Source: Mycobacterium sp. 1465703.0 (GTDB lineage Bacteria; Actinomycetota; Actinomycetes; Mycobacteriales; Mycobacteriaceae). From it: a DNA stretch of 64,000 bases. The notes below the pieces were generated by a model. That model was not told the DNA's origin, searched no databases, and was given only the letters and a program-made list of their open reading frames with translations. How positions within the stretch are numbered: the first letter of the stretch is position 1; each line of letters begins with the position of its first letter. The translations under genes were made by a program, and so were the position numbers. Positions 36,069 to 45,158 of this stretch are shown one piece after another. The stretch lies in assembly GCF_001672975.1 (NCBI RefSeq), contig NZ_LZKU01000135.1, positions 17,431 to 81,430 on the forward strand. The letters are read 5' to 3'.

Positions 36069-36932
36069 ATGGCTGATGTCGCGGTGGTTACCGACAGCAC
36101 TGGCTACCTGCCGCCTGCGCTCGTCGACAAGTTCGATATCACGGTGGTGTCGCAGTACTACGACATTGGTGACGGGCCGCGGCGTGAGTCGGAGTTCGAT
36201 GGTGATTTTGGACGGTTCTATGCCGAACTGGACGCTTCGAAGAACATCGCGAAAACGTCGGCGCCTGCAGTCGAGGATTTCGTCGCGGTCTTTGACCGGC
36301 TGTTGGGACAGCACACCGCCGTTGTCTCAGTGCTGATCTCCTCGGGCATTTCCGAGACCTGCTCGATGGCTCGCCAGGCAGCCGCAAAGCTAGAGGGCGA
36401 GGGTGGCGAGCGGGTGGTCGTAATCGACTCGGCCGGCTTCGGCGGACACCTTGGGCTGCAGGCGCTGGCGGCAGCACGTGCGGCGGGCGAGGGTGCCGAC
36501 GCAGAAGGCGTCACCGAACGGGTGCGGCAAGCCCGCCACGAAGTCAAGGGCTGGGGCTTGGTGGACACGCTCGAGTACCTCCGCCGAAGCAACCGGGTGG
36601 GCACCGTGGCCGCATGGGTCGGATCGGCGCTCGACCTCAAACCGATCCTGACGATCGAGTCGGAGCTCAAGGCCCTCGAGCGGGTGCGCACCCACAAGCG
36701 AGGGGTCGAGCGGCTGATCGAACTGATGGTCCAGCGGCGCGCCGCGGGTGCCGATCGGTGGTTTGTCCAGCACGCATTTGCGCACGAGGAGGCAAAGCGG
36801 CTGGCCGAGCGTCTCGCCGAATTGTATTGCACCGAGCCGGAATTCATCTCCCAGATCGGACCCGTTGTCGCAACGCATGTCGGTCCAGGAACATTAGTGG
36901 TCGGCGGACTTCCAGGTGCGGCGCTGAGGTAA
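36069..36932 (+). CDS. DegV family protein, copy 3
   Basis: A 287-residue third paralogue. It keeps VVTDSTGYLP, ISSGISETCS, VIDSAGFGGHLG and LEYLRRSNRVG. It ends THVGPG in place of THTGPG and lacks the dozen-residue ASPxGGHExPGRG insertion of copies 1 and 2. The ATG at 36069 matches the other copies (MADVAVVTDST); the frame upstream to 35931 does not look coding. Only 3 bp separate its stop from the start of the 1480-residue kinase/cyclase gene, which implies co-translation and related function. Confidence 0.87.
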   Translation: MADVAVVTDSTGYLPPALVDKFDITVVSQYYDIGDGPRRESEFDGDFGRFYAELDASKNIAKTSAPAVEDFVAVFDRLLGQHTAVVSVLISSGISETCSMARQAAAKLEGEGGERVVVIDSAGFGGHLGLQALAAARAAGEGADAEGVTERVRQARHEVKGWGLVDTLEYLRRSNRVGTVAAWVGSALDLKPILTIESELKALERVRTHKRGVERLIELMVQRRAAGADRWFVQHAFAHEEAKRLAERLAELYCTEPEFISQIGPVVATHVGPGTLVVGGLPGAALR

Positions 36933-36935
36933 CCG

Positions 36936-39900
36936 ATGGGTGCGCCCGCAAATGTGGAGTGCAGTAGGTGTGGGGCTGGGAACCGGCCTCAGGCCAAGTT
37001 CTGCGGCAAGTGTGGCGGCCCGCTTGCGGTCGAGGTTGCATGCCGGGAGTGCGGCGCGCGCAATCCGGTGGGACAGCGCTTTTGCGACGAGTGCGGCACC
37101 GGGCTGAGCGCGCGGTCGGTGCCGACGCAGCCCGCGGGACCGCCGGTTCCCCGGACACTCGGAGACGGGCGTTACACGCTCGGTCGCCTGCTCGGTGAGG
37201 GTGCCGGCAAGCGGGTGTACCTGGCCCTCGACACTCGCCTGCAGCGCGAGGTGGCCGCCGCAGTATTCAAGGCCGGCGGCTCGGACGACAACGCGATGCG
37301 CCGTGCACGCCGGGAAGCTGAGGCGATGGCGAAGCTTGGCGAACACGCCAACATTGTCAACGTCTACGACTTCGGCGACGAGCAAGGGCAGCTATACCTG
37401 ATCAGCCAGTACATGGCGGGCGGTGACCTCTACGGCCTGCTCTCGGACGCAGCGGATCACCGACTCGCCGTCGAAGAGGTGGTCCGGATCGGCGGGGACA
37501 TCGCCAGTGGGCTCGCGCACGCACACGCCCATGGAGTGGTGCATCGTGATGTCAAGCCGCAAAACGTGTGGCTGGCACCCGACGGCACCGCCAAGATCGG
37601 AGATTTCGGGCTCGCGGTCGCAGAAGGCGCAACGCGGGTGACCGCGGTGGGGACGGTGATCGGAACCGTCGCCTATATGGCGCCCGAGCAGGCCCTCGGT
37701 CGCGGTTCCGACGCACGCTCGGACATCTACTCACTTGGTGCCCTCCTCTACGAATTGCTCTGTGGGGTAACACCTTTCGCGGGTGAATCGGCGGCCGCGA
37801 TTGTCTCCCAGCACGTTTCGTCTACTCCGGTCGTGCCCAGCGGGCATCGCTCCGGTGTTCCAGCACCACTCGACCAGTTGTTGCTCAGAATGCTGGCAAA
37901 GTCACCGGAGGCCCGTCCCCAACAAGCAGCCGAGGTGCGCGATGCCCTGGGGGCCATCGCCGCTGCGGCGAGCGGTGGCGATAGCGCGAATCAGGACATG
38001 GCGGCACTCGACCGGATCACCGACAGCACATTCCTCGGGCGAGAGCGAGAGACGCACGAGCTCCGCGCCGCGATTGATGACGCCGTGGGCCGCCGTGGCC
38101 GCACTGTACTGATAAGTGGCGAGTCGGGAATCGGCAAGACACGGCTTGCGTCGGAGGCCGCGGCATACGCCGCCCTTCGGGGAGCGCAGGTGCTGTGGGG
38201 TCGCTGCTATGCGGGTGCGGGTGCTCCCGCCTATTGGCCGTGGGTGCAGGTGATTCGCGACTATGCACGCAGTCACGACCCCGAGACGGTGGCTTCCGAC
38301 CTGGGCTCCGGCGCGTTCGAGATCGCTCAAATCGTCTCCGAGATACGCGAGCGGATGCCGGAGATCCCCGAATCGCCACCGCTGGACGCTGAGCAGGCGC
38401 GCTTTCGGCTGTTCGATTCGGTGTCGCGGTTCCTGATCGGCGCTTCCGACCGCGCGCCACTTGCGATCTTCCTCGAAGACCTGCATCAGGCCGACCAGCC
38501 ATCGCTGATGCTGTTGGCGTTCGCCGTACGCGAGCTCGCCCACTCACGCGTGATCGTGCTGGGCACTTACCGCGACGACGAGCTTCCCGACGACCACTAC
38601 TTGAACGAAGTGCTCACCGGGCTCAGCAAGGAGCGGGGCTACGCCCGCATCAAGTTGCGGGGGCTCTCGGATCAACACGTCAAGGCGATGCTCGAAGCGG
38701 TGCTGCAACAGCCGCTAGAGCGACGAAGCGAACTTGCGCTTGCGGACGCCGTTTGCCGAGAGTCGGAGGGCAATCCGTACTTCGTCGAAGAGATCGTCCG
38801 TCACCTGATCGACTCGGAAGTGCTCGACTGGCGCGATGGCCGGTGGATTACCAACATCCGGGACGGCGAGGAGCTGGGCATCCCTCGAGGTATCCACGAA
38901 GTGGTGTCCCGTCGGTTGGAGAAGTTGCCGACTGAAACACTCGAGCTGCTCTCGACTGCGGCGGTCATCGGCCGTGAGTTCGATCTGCCGATCCTGACGC
39001 ACATCAGTGGGCTGGAGGCAGACGCCGTGTTGGCACAGTTGCAGCCGGCTCTCGATGGGGCGATCGTGCGGCAGGCTGCCAGCGAGCCGGGCCGGTACGG
39101 CTTCGCGCACAGCGCGACTCGGGACGCGCTATATGACGACCTGCCCGCGCTGCGGCGCTCCCAGCTGCACATCGCTGCGGGCGAGGCAATCGAGGAGATC
39201 CACGAGGAACGGATCGAGTCCCACCTGTCTGCGATAGCTTTCCACTTCGCGAAGGCGGCTCCCTACGGCGATGCTGCCAAGGCAGCCGACTACGCGTGGT
39301 GGGCGGGCGAGCGGGCGGCGGCGACGTATGCCTACGAGGACGCGGTGAGCCTTTACGCGACGGCGCTGCGGCTGTTCGACACGATCTCAGAGGTAGTGCC
39401 GCAACGCCGGTGCGATCTGTTGCTGGCGCTCGGGGACGCCCGGTGGCGGGCCGGCGAAGCCGAAGGCGCTCGGAAGACATTCGGCGAGGCGGCGACGATC
39501 GCGCGGGAGTTGGCGCTGAATGACCACTATGCGCGTGCGGCGCTTGGATACGGCGGCGGCCCGGGCGGCTTCTCGATCACCGACCGTGCCGACGAACAGC
39601 TGGTGGCGATGTTGGATGAGTCGCTTGAGGTGTTGCCCGCGCGGGACAGCGCGCTTCGAGTGACAGTCCTCTCCCGGCTGGCCCTCGAGCTTCGCTGCAA
39701 GGGCGCGCTGGCAGAAGCCGACCGGGCCAGTGCGCAGGCTATCGAGATGGCCGAACGCGTCGGCGATACGAAGATCTTGCTGTTGGCCATGCACAGCCGG
39801 CAGTGGTCGACCTTGGGCCCCGACCGAATCGAAGAGGCGATCGCGTCCGGCGAGGAGATGGCGCGGCTCGCGCGGATCGTCGGTGACCGCGACATGGAGT

Positions 39901-41378
39901 TCGAGGGCCACCAGTTGCGGCTGATTGCGCTTGCCCAGCTGGGCGACTTCCGCGCGGTCGATCAGGAGATCACGACGTGTGACCGGCTGGCCAACGAACT
40001 GCGTCAGCCGCGCTATCTGTGGCAGGTTGCGGTGTTCCGCACGATGCGAGCGCTGATGCAGGGCCGTTACAAGGAGTCGGAGCGTCTCGCGCGGACCGCG
40101 CTGTCGATCGGTCAGCGCGCCGAGCGTGAGGTGGCAGCAGTCGTATTTGGCGCGCATTCCTTCCTGACCCGGCTCGCGGATGGCACCCTCGAACAGCTGC
40201 GTGACGTCGGCCGGGAAGCCGCCGCGCGCTACGGGCAAGCGTGGCCCGCATCGTATGTGTGGTTGCTGACAGAGATCGGCCAGCTCGACGAGGCTCGCGC
40301 CAGGTTCGCCGAGATTACGGCCGACGGCTTCGAGGCGCTGCGACGCGGCAGCGATTGGTTGACGTCGGTCTGCGTGCTTTCGATGGCGTCGATCCCGATC
40401 GGTGATCGAGAAGCCGCCAACGCGCTCTATGAGCTGCTGGTGCCCTATGCAGATCGCTGCACGCTGTTTTTGGCCGGCGCCGGGTGCCTCGGCTCCAACC
40501 ACACGTTCCTCGCCTTCGCCGCTGCGGCGGCGGACCGCCATGCGGACGCGGTGCATCACTTTGAGCTGGCCCTTGCGCGTAATGCGGAGATCGGCTGCGA
40601 CTACGTGACGCCTCGAATCTGTTACGAATACGCGCGCACGCTGCTCACATCCGAGCCGGCGGATCGGGACAAGGCAATGGGCCTGATTGACCATGGAAAC
40701 GGCGTCGCACAGCGCAACGGCATGCGTGTCGAGGTCGAGCGGCTCCTGCGATTGCGCCGCGAGCACGAGGTGAAGCGGGAACAGAAGCCGATGCACGGGT
40801 GGTCGATGATTGACGACGTTGCAGAGTCCGTCGAGGCGGACCGGCCCGACCTCAGCAAGGTGGCCGCTCCGGACGGAACGGTCACGATTATGTTCTCCGA
40901 CATCGAGGGTTCGACGGTACTAGCCGAGCAACTCGGCGACGAGCGCTGGCTGAAGCTATTGCACCGCCATAACGCGGTCATCCGTCGCCAATTGGCTGCC
41001 CACAGTGGCTTCGAGGTCAAATCACAGGGCGACGGGTTCATGGTCGCCTTCGCCAGCGCCCGCAGCGCGCTGCGCTGCGCGATCGCAATTCAGCGTGATT
41101 TGGCGGCGTACCGCGACCAGTCCGGTGGCCAGGTTCTGCGCGTGCGGATCGGACTCCACACCGGAGAGGTGATTCGCGAACAGGAGGACTTCTTCGGGCA
41201 CACCGTGATCCTCGCGGCCCGCATCGGGGCGAAAGCACATGGAAACGGAATCCTCGTCTCGGCGGTGCTGCGTGGCCTGGTTGTCGGCAGTCACGAGTTC
41301 CAATTCGGCGAGACGCGCGAGGAACAGCTCAAAGGCCTGCAGGATCCGCAACGCGTCTATGAGGTCTGCTGGCGGTAA
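36936..41378 (+). CDS. zinc-ribbon / kinase-like / AAA ATPase / TPR / class III cyclase fusion
   Basis: A 1480-residue multidomain signalling protein. Two zinc ribbons come first (CSRCGAGN..FCGKCG and CRECGARN..FCDECG, residues 9-54). A Ser/Thr kinase-like domain follows (about 80-340), with glycine loop GEGAGKRVY (87-95), HRDVKPQN (203-210), DFG (223-225) and APE (249-251). The usual VAxK lysine is Ala109 (VAAAV), and Lys92 sits in the loop. Next is a predicted ATPase with P-loop GESGIGKT (395-402), then a long helical-repeat region (about 760-1290). Last is a cyclase domain from 1314, with Asp1322, Lys1362, Asp1366 and Arg1429, but Ile1425 where Asn is expected. No membrane segment is seen. 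It is last in the DegV operon; the inputs and outputs are unknown. Confidence 0.88.
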   Translation: MGAPANVECSRCGAGNRPQAKFCGKCGGPLAVEVACRECGARNPVGQRFCDECGTGLSARSVPTQPAGPPVPRTLGDGRYTLGRLLGEGAGKRVYLALDTRLQREVAAAVFKAGGSDDNAMRRARREAEAMAKLGEHANIVNVYDFGDEQGQLYLISQYMAGGDLYGLLSDAADHRLAVEEVVRIGGDIASGLAHAHAHGVVHRDVKPQNVWLAPDGTAKIGDFGLAVAEGATRVTAVGTVIGTVAYMAPEQALGRGSDARSDIYSLGALLYELLCGVTPFAGESAAAIVSQHVSSTPVVPSGHRSGVPAPLDQLLLRMLAKSPEARPQQAAEVRDALGAIAAAASGGDSANQDMAALDRITDSTFLGRERETHELRAAIDDAVGRRGRTVLISGESGIGKTRLASEAAAYAALRGAQVLWGRCYAGAGAPAYWPWVQVIRDYARSHDPETVASDLGSGAFEIAQIVSEIRERMPEIPESPPLDAEQARFRLFDSVSRFLIGASDRAPLAIFLEDLHQADQPSLMLLAFAVRELAHSRVIVLGTYRDDELPDDHYLNEVLTGLSKERGYARIKLRGLSDQHVKAMLEAVLQQPLERRSELALADAVCRESEGNPYFVEEIVRHLIDSEVLDWRDGRWITNIRDGEELGIPRGIHEVVSRRLEKLPTETLELLSTAAVIGREFDLPILTHISGLEADAVLAQLQPALDGAIVRQAASEPGRYGFAHSATRDALYDDLPALRRSQLHIAAGEAIEEIHEERIESHLSAIAFHFAKAAPYGDAAKAADYAWWAGERAAATYAYEDAVSLYATALRLFDTISEVVPQRRCDLLLALGDARWRAGEAEGARKTFGEAATIARELALNDHYARAALGYGGGPGGFSITDRADEQLVAMLDESLEVLPARDSALRVTVLSRLALELRCKGALAEADRASAQAIEMAERVGDTKILLLAMHSRQWSTLGPDRIEEAIASGEEMARLARIVGDRDMEFEGHQLRLIALAQLGDFRAVDQEITTCDRLANELRQPRYLWQVAVFRTMRALMQGRYKESERLARTALSIGQRAEREVAAVVFGAHSFLTRLADGTLEQLRDVGREAAARYGQAWPASYVWLLTEIGQLDEARARFAEITADGFEALRRGSDWLTSVCVLSMASIPIGDREAANALYELLVPYADRCTLFLAGAGCLGSNHTFLAFAAAAADRHADAVHHFELALARNAEIGCDYVTPRICYEYARTLLTSEPADRDKAMGLIDHGNGVAQRNGMRVEVERLLRLRREHEVKREQKPMHGWSMIDDVAESVEADRPDLSKVAAPDGTVTIMFSDIEGSTVLAEQLGDERWLKLLHRHNAVIRRQLAAHSGFEVKSQGDGFMVAFASARSALRCAIAIQRDLAAYRDQSGGQVLRVRIGLHTGEVIREQEDFFGHTVILAARIGAKAHGNGILVSAVLRGLVVGSHEFQFGETREEQLKGLQDPQRVYEVCWR

Positions 41379-41381
41379 AGC

Positions 41382-43379
41382 TCAGGCCGACAGGCCCTCT
41401 GGCGTGCTGCGCAGGCGCTGCAGCGCTTGGCGCACCAGCTCTCCATTGGTGGTCTGCCAGAACGGCGGCAACGAGGCGCTCAGGTAGCCGCCGTATCCGG
41501 CGGTCACCATGCGTGAGTCGAGCACGGCGACCACACCGCGGTCGGTGACGCGGCGCAGCAACCGCCCGGACCCCTGCGCCAGCAGCAGTGCCGCGTGGCT
41601 GGCAGCGACGGCCATGAAGCCATTGCCGCCGTGCGCGGCGACCGCGCGTTGCCGCGCGCTCAGCAGCGGGTCATCCGGCCGGGGAAACGGGATGCGATCG
41701 ATCAGCACCAACGACAGCGACGGCCCGGGTACATCGACGCCCTGCCACAGCGAGAGCGTGCCGAACAGGGACGTCTGCGGATCAGCGCTGAACTGCTCGA
41801 CCAACGCCGACGTGCTGTCGTCGCCCTGACACAGCACCGGCGTCGACAGCCGTGCTCGCATGGCCTCGGCGGCCGCGCGAGCCGCGCGCATCGACGAGAA
41901 CAACCCCAGCGTGCGTCCGTCGGCGGCGGTGATGAGCTCGGCGATCTCGGCCAGCTGTTCGGCCGAGCCGACGCCGTCGCGGCCCGGCGGCGGCAGGTGC
42001 GCGGCCACGTAAAGGATTCCGGCTTTGGCGTGCTGAAACGGTGAACCCACGTCCAGGCCCCGCCACCGCGCGTCGTCGCCGTCCTCGGCGGTCAGTCCCC
42101 AGGCCGTGGCCATGGCGTCGAACGAGCCGCCGATGGTCAGCGTCGCCGACGTCAGCACCGCTGTCGAACGCGAGAACACCCGGTCCCGCAGCAGGCCGGC
42201 GACCGATAGCGGCGCCACCCGCAACACCGGACGCGGTGCGCCGCCCCGGATCTCCTCGTGTTCCAGCCACACCACATCGGTGCGGTCGGGGATGGCCGGG
42301 CCGAACGATGCCAGCACGCGTGACGCGGTGTCCGATATTTCGCTCAGTGCCGCAACGGCTTCGGCGCGTGCCGATGCCGCCTTGGGATCATTGGTGCCCT
42401 CGATCGCGGAGCGCGCCGCGGTCGCGACATCACGCAGCGCCGTCAGGTAGGTCGCCAACTCCTCGTCGAGGCGATCGATGCGCCCCGGCGCGCCCTCGTG
42501 AATGAGCGAGGCGAAGTTGGCGGTGGTCGCCTCGAAGCGCTGGATCAGTTCCGGGTCGACCAATCGGCCGATCCGCCGGGCGGCCACGCCGAGGCCGGCC
42601 GACGTCAGCTCCGCGGTGGCTACCGACGTCACCCGATCCACCAATTCGTGTGCCTCGTCGACGACCAGCAGGTCATGCTCGGGCAACACCGCCGACTCGG
42701 ACACCGCGTCGATGGCCAGCAGCGCATGGTTGGTGACCACGATGTCGGCCTGACCGGCCCGGCTTCGTGCCCGCTCGGAGAAGCACTCGGTGCCGAAGGG
42801 GCAGCGCGTCAGGCCCAGGCATTCCCGCGCGGAAACGCTGACCTGCGACCAAGATCGGTCCGGCACACCGGGCTTCAGGTCGTCTCGGTCACCGGATTCG
42901 GTGCTGGCAGCCCACTCGGTGAGCCGTTGCACGTCGCGGCCCAGCGCGCTGACCGCCATCGGGTTGAAGAGTTCCTCCTGCGGCCGGTCGTCGGCGCTTT
43001 CGCCGTCTGCCGCCCCGCCGTTGTGAATCTTGTTCAAGCACAGATAGTTTCGTCGGCCTTTGAGTAGGGCGAACTGCGGGCGGCGGGGCAGCGCATCGGC
43101 CAGCGAGTCGACCAGCCGGGGCAGATCGCGATCGACGAGCTGGCGCTGCAGGGCAATCGTGGCCGTGGACACGACGACGGGGGAGTCGTCGCTGAGTGCG
43201 TGGACGATCGCGGGCACCAGATACGCCAGCGACTTGCCGGTACCGGTGCCGGCCTGCACCACCAGATGCTCATCGGTGGCGAACGCCCGCGCCACCGCCG
43301 CGGCCATCTCCTGTTGGCCGCTGCGTTCACTACCGCCGAGCGCGGCCACAGCAGTTGCCAGCAGCTCGGACACGGACAC
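41382..43379 (-). CDS. dinG: ATP-dependent helicase, DinG/XPD type
   Basis: A 665-residue superfamily 2 DNA helicase, probably 5'-3'. Walker A is VQAGTGTGKS (41-50) and Walker B is the DEAH box VVDEAHEL. Cysteines in YLCLNK and CLGLTRCPFGTECF fit the iron-sulfur cluster of the XPD/DinG family. The C-terminal motif VI region is QGSGRLLRR. The start is GTG (VSVSELLATA). It corresponds to Rv1329c. It converges with the kinase/cyclase gene, with 3 bp between the two stops and no terminator visible. Confidence 0.94.
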   Translation of the reverse strand: MSVSELLATAVAALGGSERSGQQEMAAAVARAFATDEHLVVQAGTGTGKSLAYLVPAIVHALSDDSPVVVSTATIALQRQLVDRDLPRLVDSLADALPRRPQFALLKGRRNYLCLNKIHNGGAADGESADDRPQEELFNPMAVSALGRDVQRLTEWAASTESGDRDDLKPGVPDRSWSQVSVSARECLGLTRCPFGTECFSERARSRAGQADIVVTNHALLAIDAVSESAVLPEHDLLVVDEAHELVDRVTSVATAELTSAGLGVAARRIGRLVDPELIQRFEATTANFASLIHEGAPGRIDRLDEELATYLTALRDVATAARSAIEGTNDPKAASARAEAVAALSEISDTASRVLASFGPAIPDRTDVVWLEHEEIRGGAPRPVLRVAPLSVAGLLRDRVFSRSTAVLTSATLTIGGSFDAMATAWGLTAEDGDDARWRGLDVGSPFQHAKAGILYVAAHLPPPGRDGVGSAEQLAEIAELITAADGRTLGLFSSMRAARAAAEAMRARLSTPVLCQGDDSTSALVEQFSADPQTSLFGTLSLWQGVDVPGPSLSLVLIDRIPFPRPDDPLLSARQRAVAAHGGNGFMAVAASHAALLLAQGSGRLLRRVTDRGVVAVLDSRMVTAGYGGYLSASLPPFWQTTNGELVRQALQRLRSTPEGLSA

Positions 43380-43445
43380 GTCGGACGTGGCTACCCTCTT
43401 CGCTGTTCGGGGCGGCGCTCGCGCCGCGGCATTTTCACGGCGATG

Positions 43446-44804
43446 CTAGCGGCGGCCGGCGGGAATCTGCGTCGTCGCTACCGCGGGATCACCGTGCGAC
43501 AAGTTCAAACCCTCCCACGGCAGACTGCGCAGCCCGGAAGTTACCAGCTCGCGCGCCGCGGCGAGGTTCGGTTTCGACATCAGCTCGCCATTGCGGACCA
43601 GGGGCACGGTCAACACCCGAGCCGGTTCGGAGACATTGGGTCGATGGCCGGCCGGGTACACCACCTCGTCGGTGATGATGCCCGAGCCGCGCGACAGCCG
43701 CAGCGCCTCCTTGCGCCCGCCGCGAGATTCCTTGTGACTGCTGCGCTTCTGCACCGGCAAGCCGTCCACTTCGACGAGTTTGTAGACCATGTTCGCCGTC
43801 GGGGCGCCCGAGCCGGTCACCAGTGACGTGCCGACGCCGTAACTGTCCACCGGCTCGGCGGCCAGGGCCGCGATGGAGAACTCGTCGAGGTCACCGGAGA
43901 CCACGATGCGCGTCCCGGTGGCGCCCAGTTCGTCGAGCTGCTCACGCACCTGGCGGGCCAGCACACCCAGCTCGCCGGAGTCGATACGCACCGCACCGAG
44001 CCCGGTACCGGCGGCGGCCACGGCGTTGGCCACACCGGTCGTCACGTCATAGGTGTCCACCAGCAGCGTGGTGTCCACGCCGAGCGCTTCGACCTGCGCG
44101 CGAAATGCCGCCAATTCGGTCGATTCCGTAGGGGAGTCGGCACGGGTGTGCAGCATGGTGAACGCATGCGCGGAGGTGCCTTCGGTGGGGATTCCGTAGC
44201 AGCGCTGTGCCTCCAAGTTGGAGGACGCGGCGAAGCCGGCGATGTAGGCGGCGCGGGCCGCGGCGACCGCCGCCTGTTCGTGGGTTCGCCGTGACCCCAT
44301 CTCGATCAAGGGGCGTCCCCGGGCCGCGCTCACCATCCGCGCCGCAGCGGACGCGACCGCGGTGTCATGGTTGAAAATCGACAGCGCCAGCGTTTCCAGC
44401 ACCACGCATTCGGCGAACGTCCCGGTCACCGACAGCACCGGGGATCCGGGGAAGTACAGCTCGCCTTCGGCGTAGCCGTCGATGTCGCCGCCGAACCGAA
44501 ATTCGCGCAGGTACCGCAAGGTATCTGGATCGAGGAACTGTCCCAGCGACTGGCACGCCTGGTCATCGAAGGTGAACTGCGGCAGCGCCTCGAGCAGCCG
44601 CCCGGTCCCGGCGACCACGCCGTAGCGGCGCCCTTCGGGAAGTCGGCGGGCAAAAAGTTCGAAGGTGGTCCGCCGATCGGCGCTGCCGTCTCGCAGCGCC
44701 GCCGCCAACATCGTCAACTCGTACTTGTCGGTCAGCAGCCCAGTAACGACCGGGTCGTTCATTCCATAACGGTATCGGCTGCCATCAGGGCTCGGTAACG
44801 TCAT
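43446..44804 (-). CDS. pncB1: nicotinate phosphoribosyltransferase
   Basis: PncB (452 residues) joins nicotinate to PRPP to make nicotinate mononucleotide, the Preiss-Handler step of NAD salvage. LLTDKYELTMLAAALRDG, IEMGSRRTHE, GTSAHAFTMLH (with the phosphorylated His) and RIDSGELGVLA are typical. The ATG at 44804 has GAGGG upstream and gives the N-terminal length of Rv1330c; 44762 is the alternative. It is divergent from clpS with only 24 bp between start codons. Confidence 0.94.
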   Translation of the reverse strand: MTLPSPDGSRYRYGMNDPVVTGLLTDKYELTMLAAALRDGSADRRTTFELFARRLPEGRRYGVVAGTGRLLEALPQFTFDDQACQSLGQFLDPDTLRYLREFRFGGDIDGYAEGELYFPGSPVLSVTGTFAECVVLETLALSIFNHDTAVASAAARMVSAARGRPLIEMGSRRTHEQAAVAAARAAYIAGFAASSNLEAQRCYGIPTEGTSAHAFTMLHTRADSPTESTELAAFRAQVEALGVDTTLLVDTYDVTTGVANAVAAAGTGLGAVRIDSGELGVLARQVREQLDELGATGTRIVVSGDLDEFSIAALAAEPVDSYGVGTSLVTGSGAPTANMVYKLVEVDGLPVQKRSSHKESRGGRKEALRLSRGSGIITDEVVYPAGHRPNVSEPARVLTVPLVRNGELMSKPNLAAARELVTSGLRSLPWEGLNLSHGDPAVATTQIPAGRR

Positions 44805-44815
44805 CCATCCCTCGG

Positions 44816-44821
44816 TATCGT
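44816..44821 (+). promoter_or_regulatory. -10 element of clpS, leaderless type
   Basis: TATCGT lies 7 nt before the clpS ATG at 44829; no ribosome binding site is seen between them. Confidence 0.5.
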
Positions 44822-44828
44822 GTAGGCC

Positions 44829-45134
44829 ATGGTTGTTATGTCAGCGCCCACTAAGCCGGGCACTACAGGACAACGAGAGTCCGCTCCGGTAGAGGTCACG
44901 GCGAGTCCCTGGGTCACGATCGTCTGGGATGACCCGGTCAATCTGATGACCTACGTGACGTATGTGTTCCAGAAGTTGTTCGGCTACAGCGAGCCGCACG
45001 CCACCAAGCTGATGTTGCAGGTGCACAACGAAGGAAAAGCGGTGGTGTCCGCCGGCAGCCGCGAGTCCATGGAAGTCGATGTGTCCAAGCTGCACGCCGC
45101 CGGTCTGTGGGCGACGATGCAGCAGGACCGCTGA
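44829..45134 (+). CDS. clpS: ATP-dependent Clp protease adaptor ClpS
   Basis: A 101-residue adaptor that delivers N-degron substrates to the ClpC1/ClpP machinery. The core [27 protein letters not shown] and the [13 protein letters not shown] segment contain the N-degron-pocket residues of the family. The N-terminal 25 residues are a flexible tail. It is followed after 24 bp by the DUF2017 gene, its usual neighbour. Confidence 0.95.
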   Translation: MVVMSAPTKPGTTGQRESAPVEVTASPWVTIVWDDPVNLMTYVTYVFQKLFGYSEPHATKLMLQVHNEGKAVVSAGSRESMEVDVSKLHAAGLWATMQQDR

Positions 45135-45158
45135 AGCTTGAGGCGCTGGCGATTCCCT

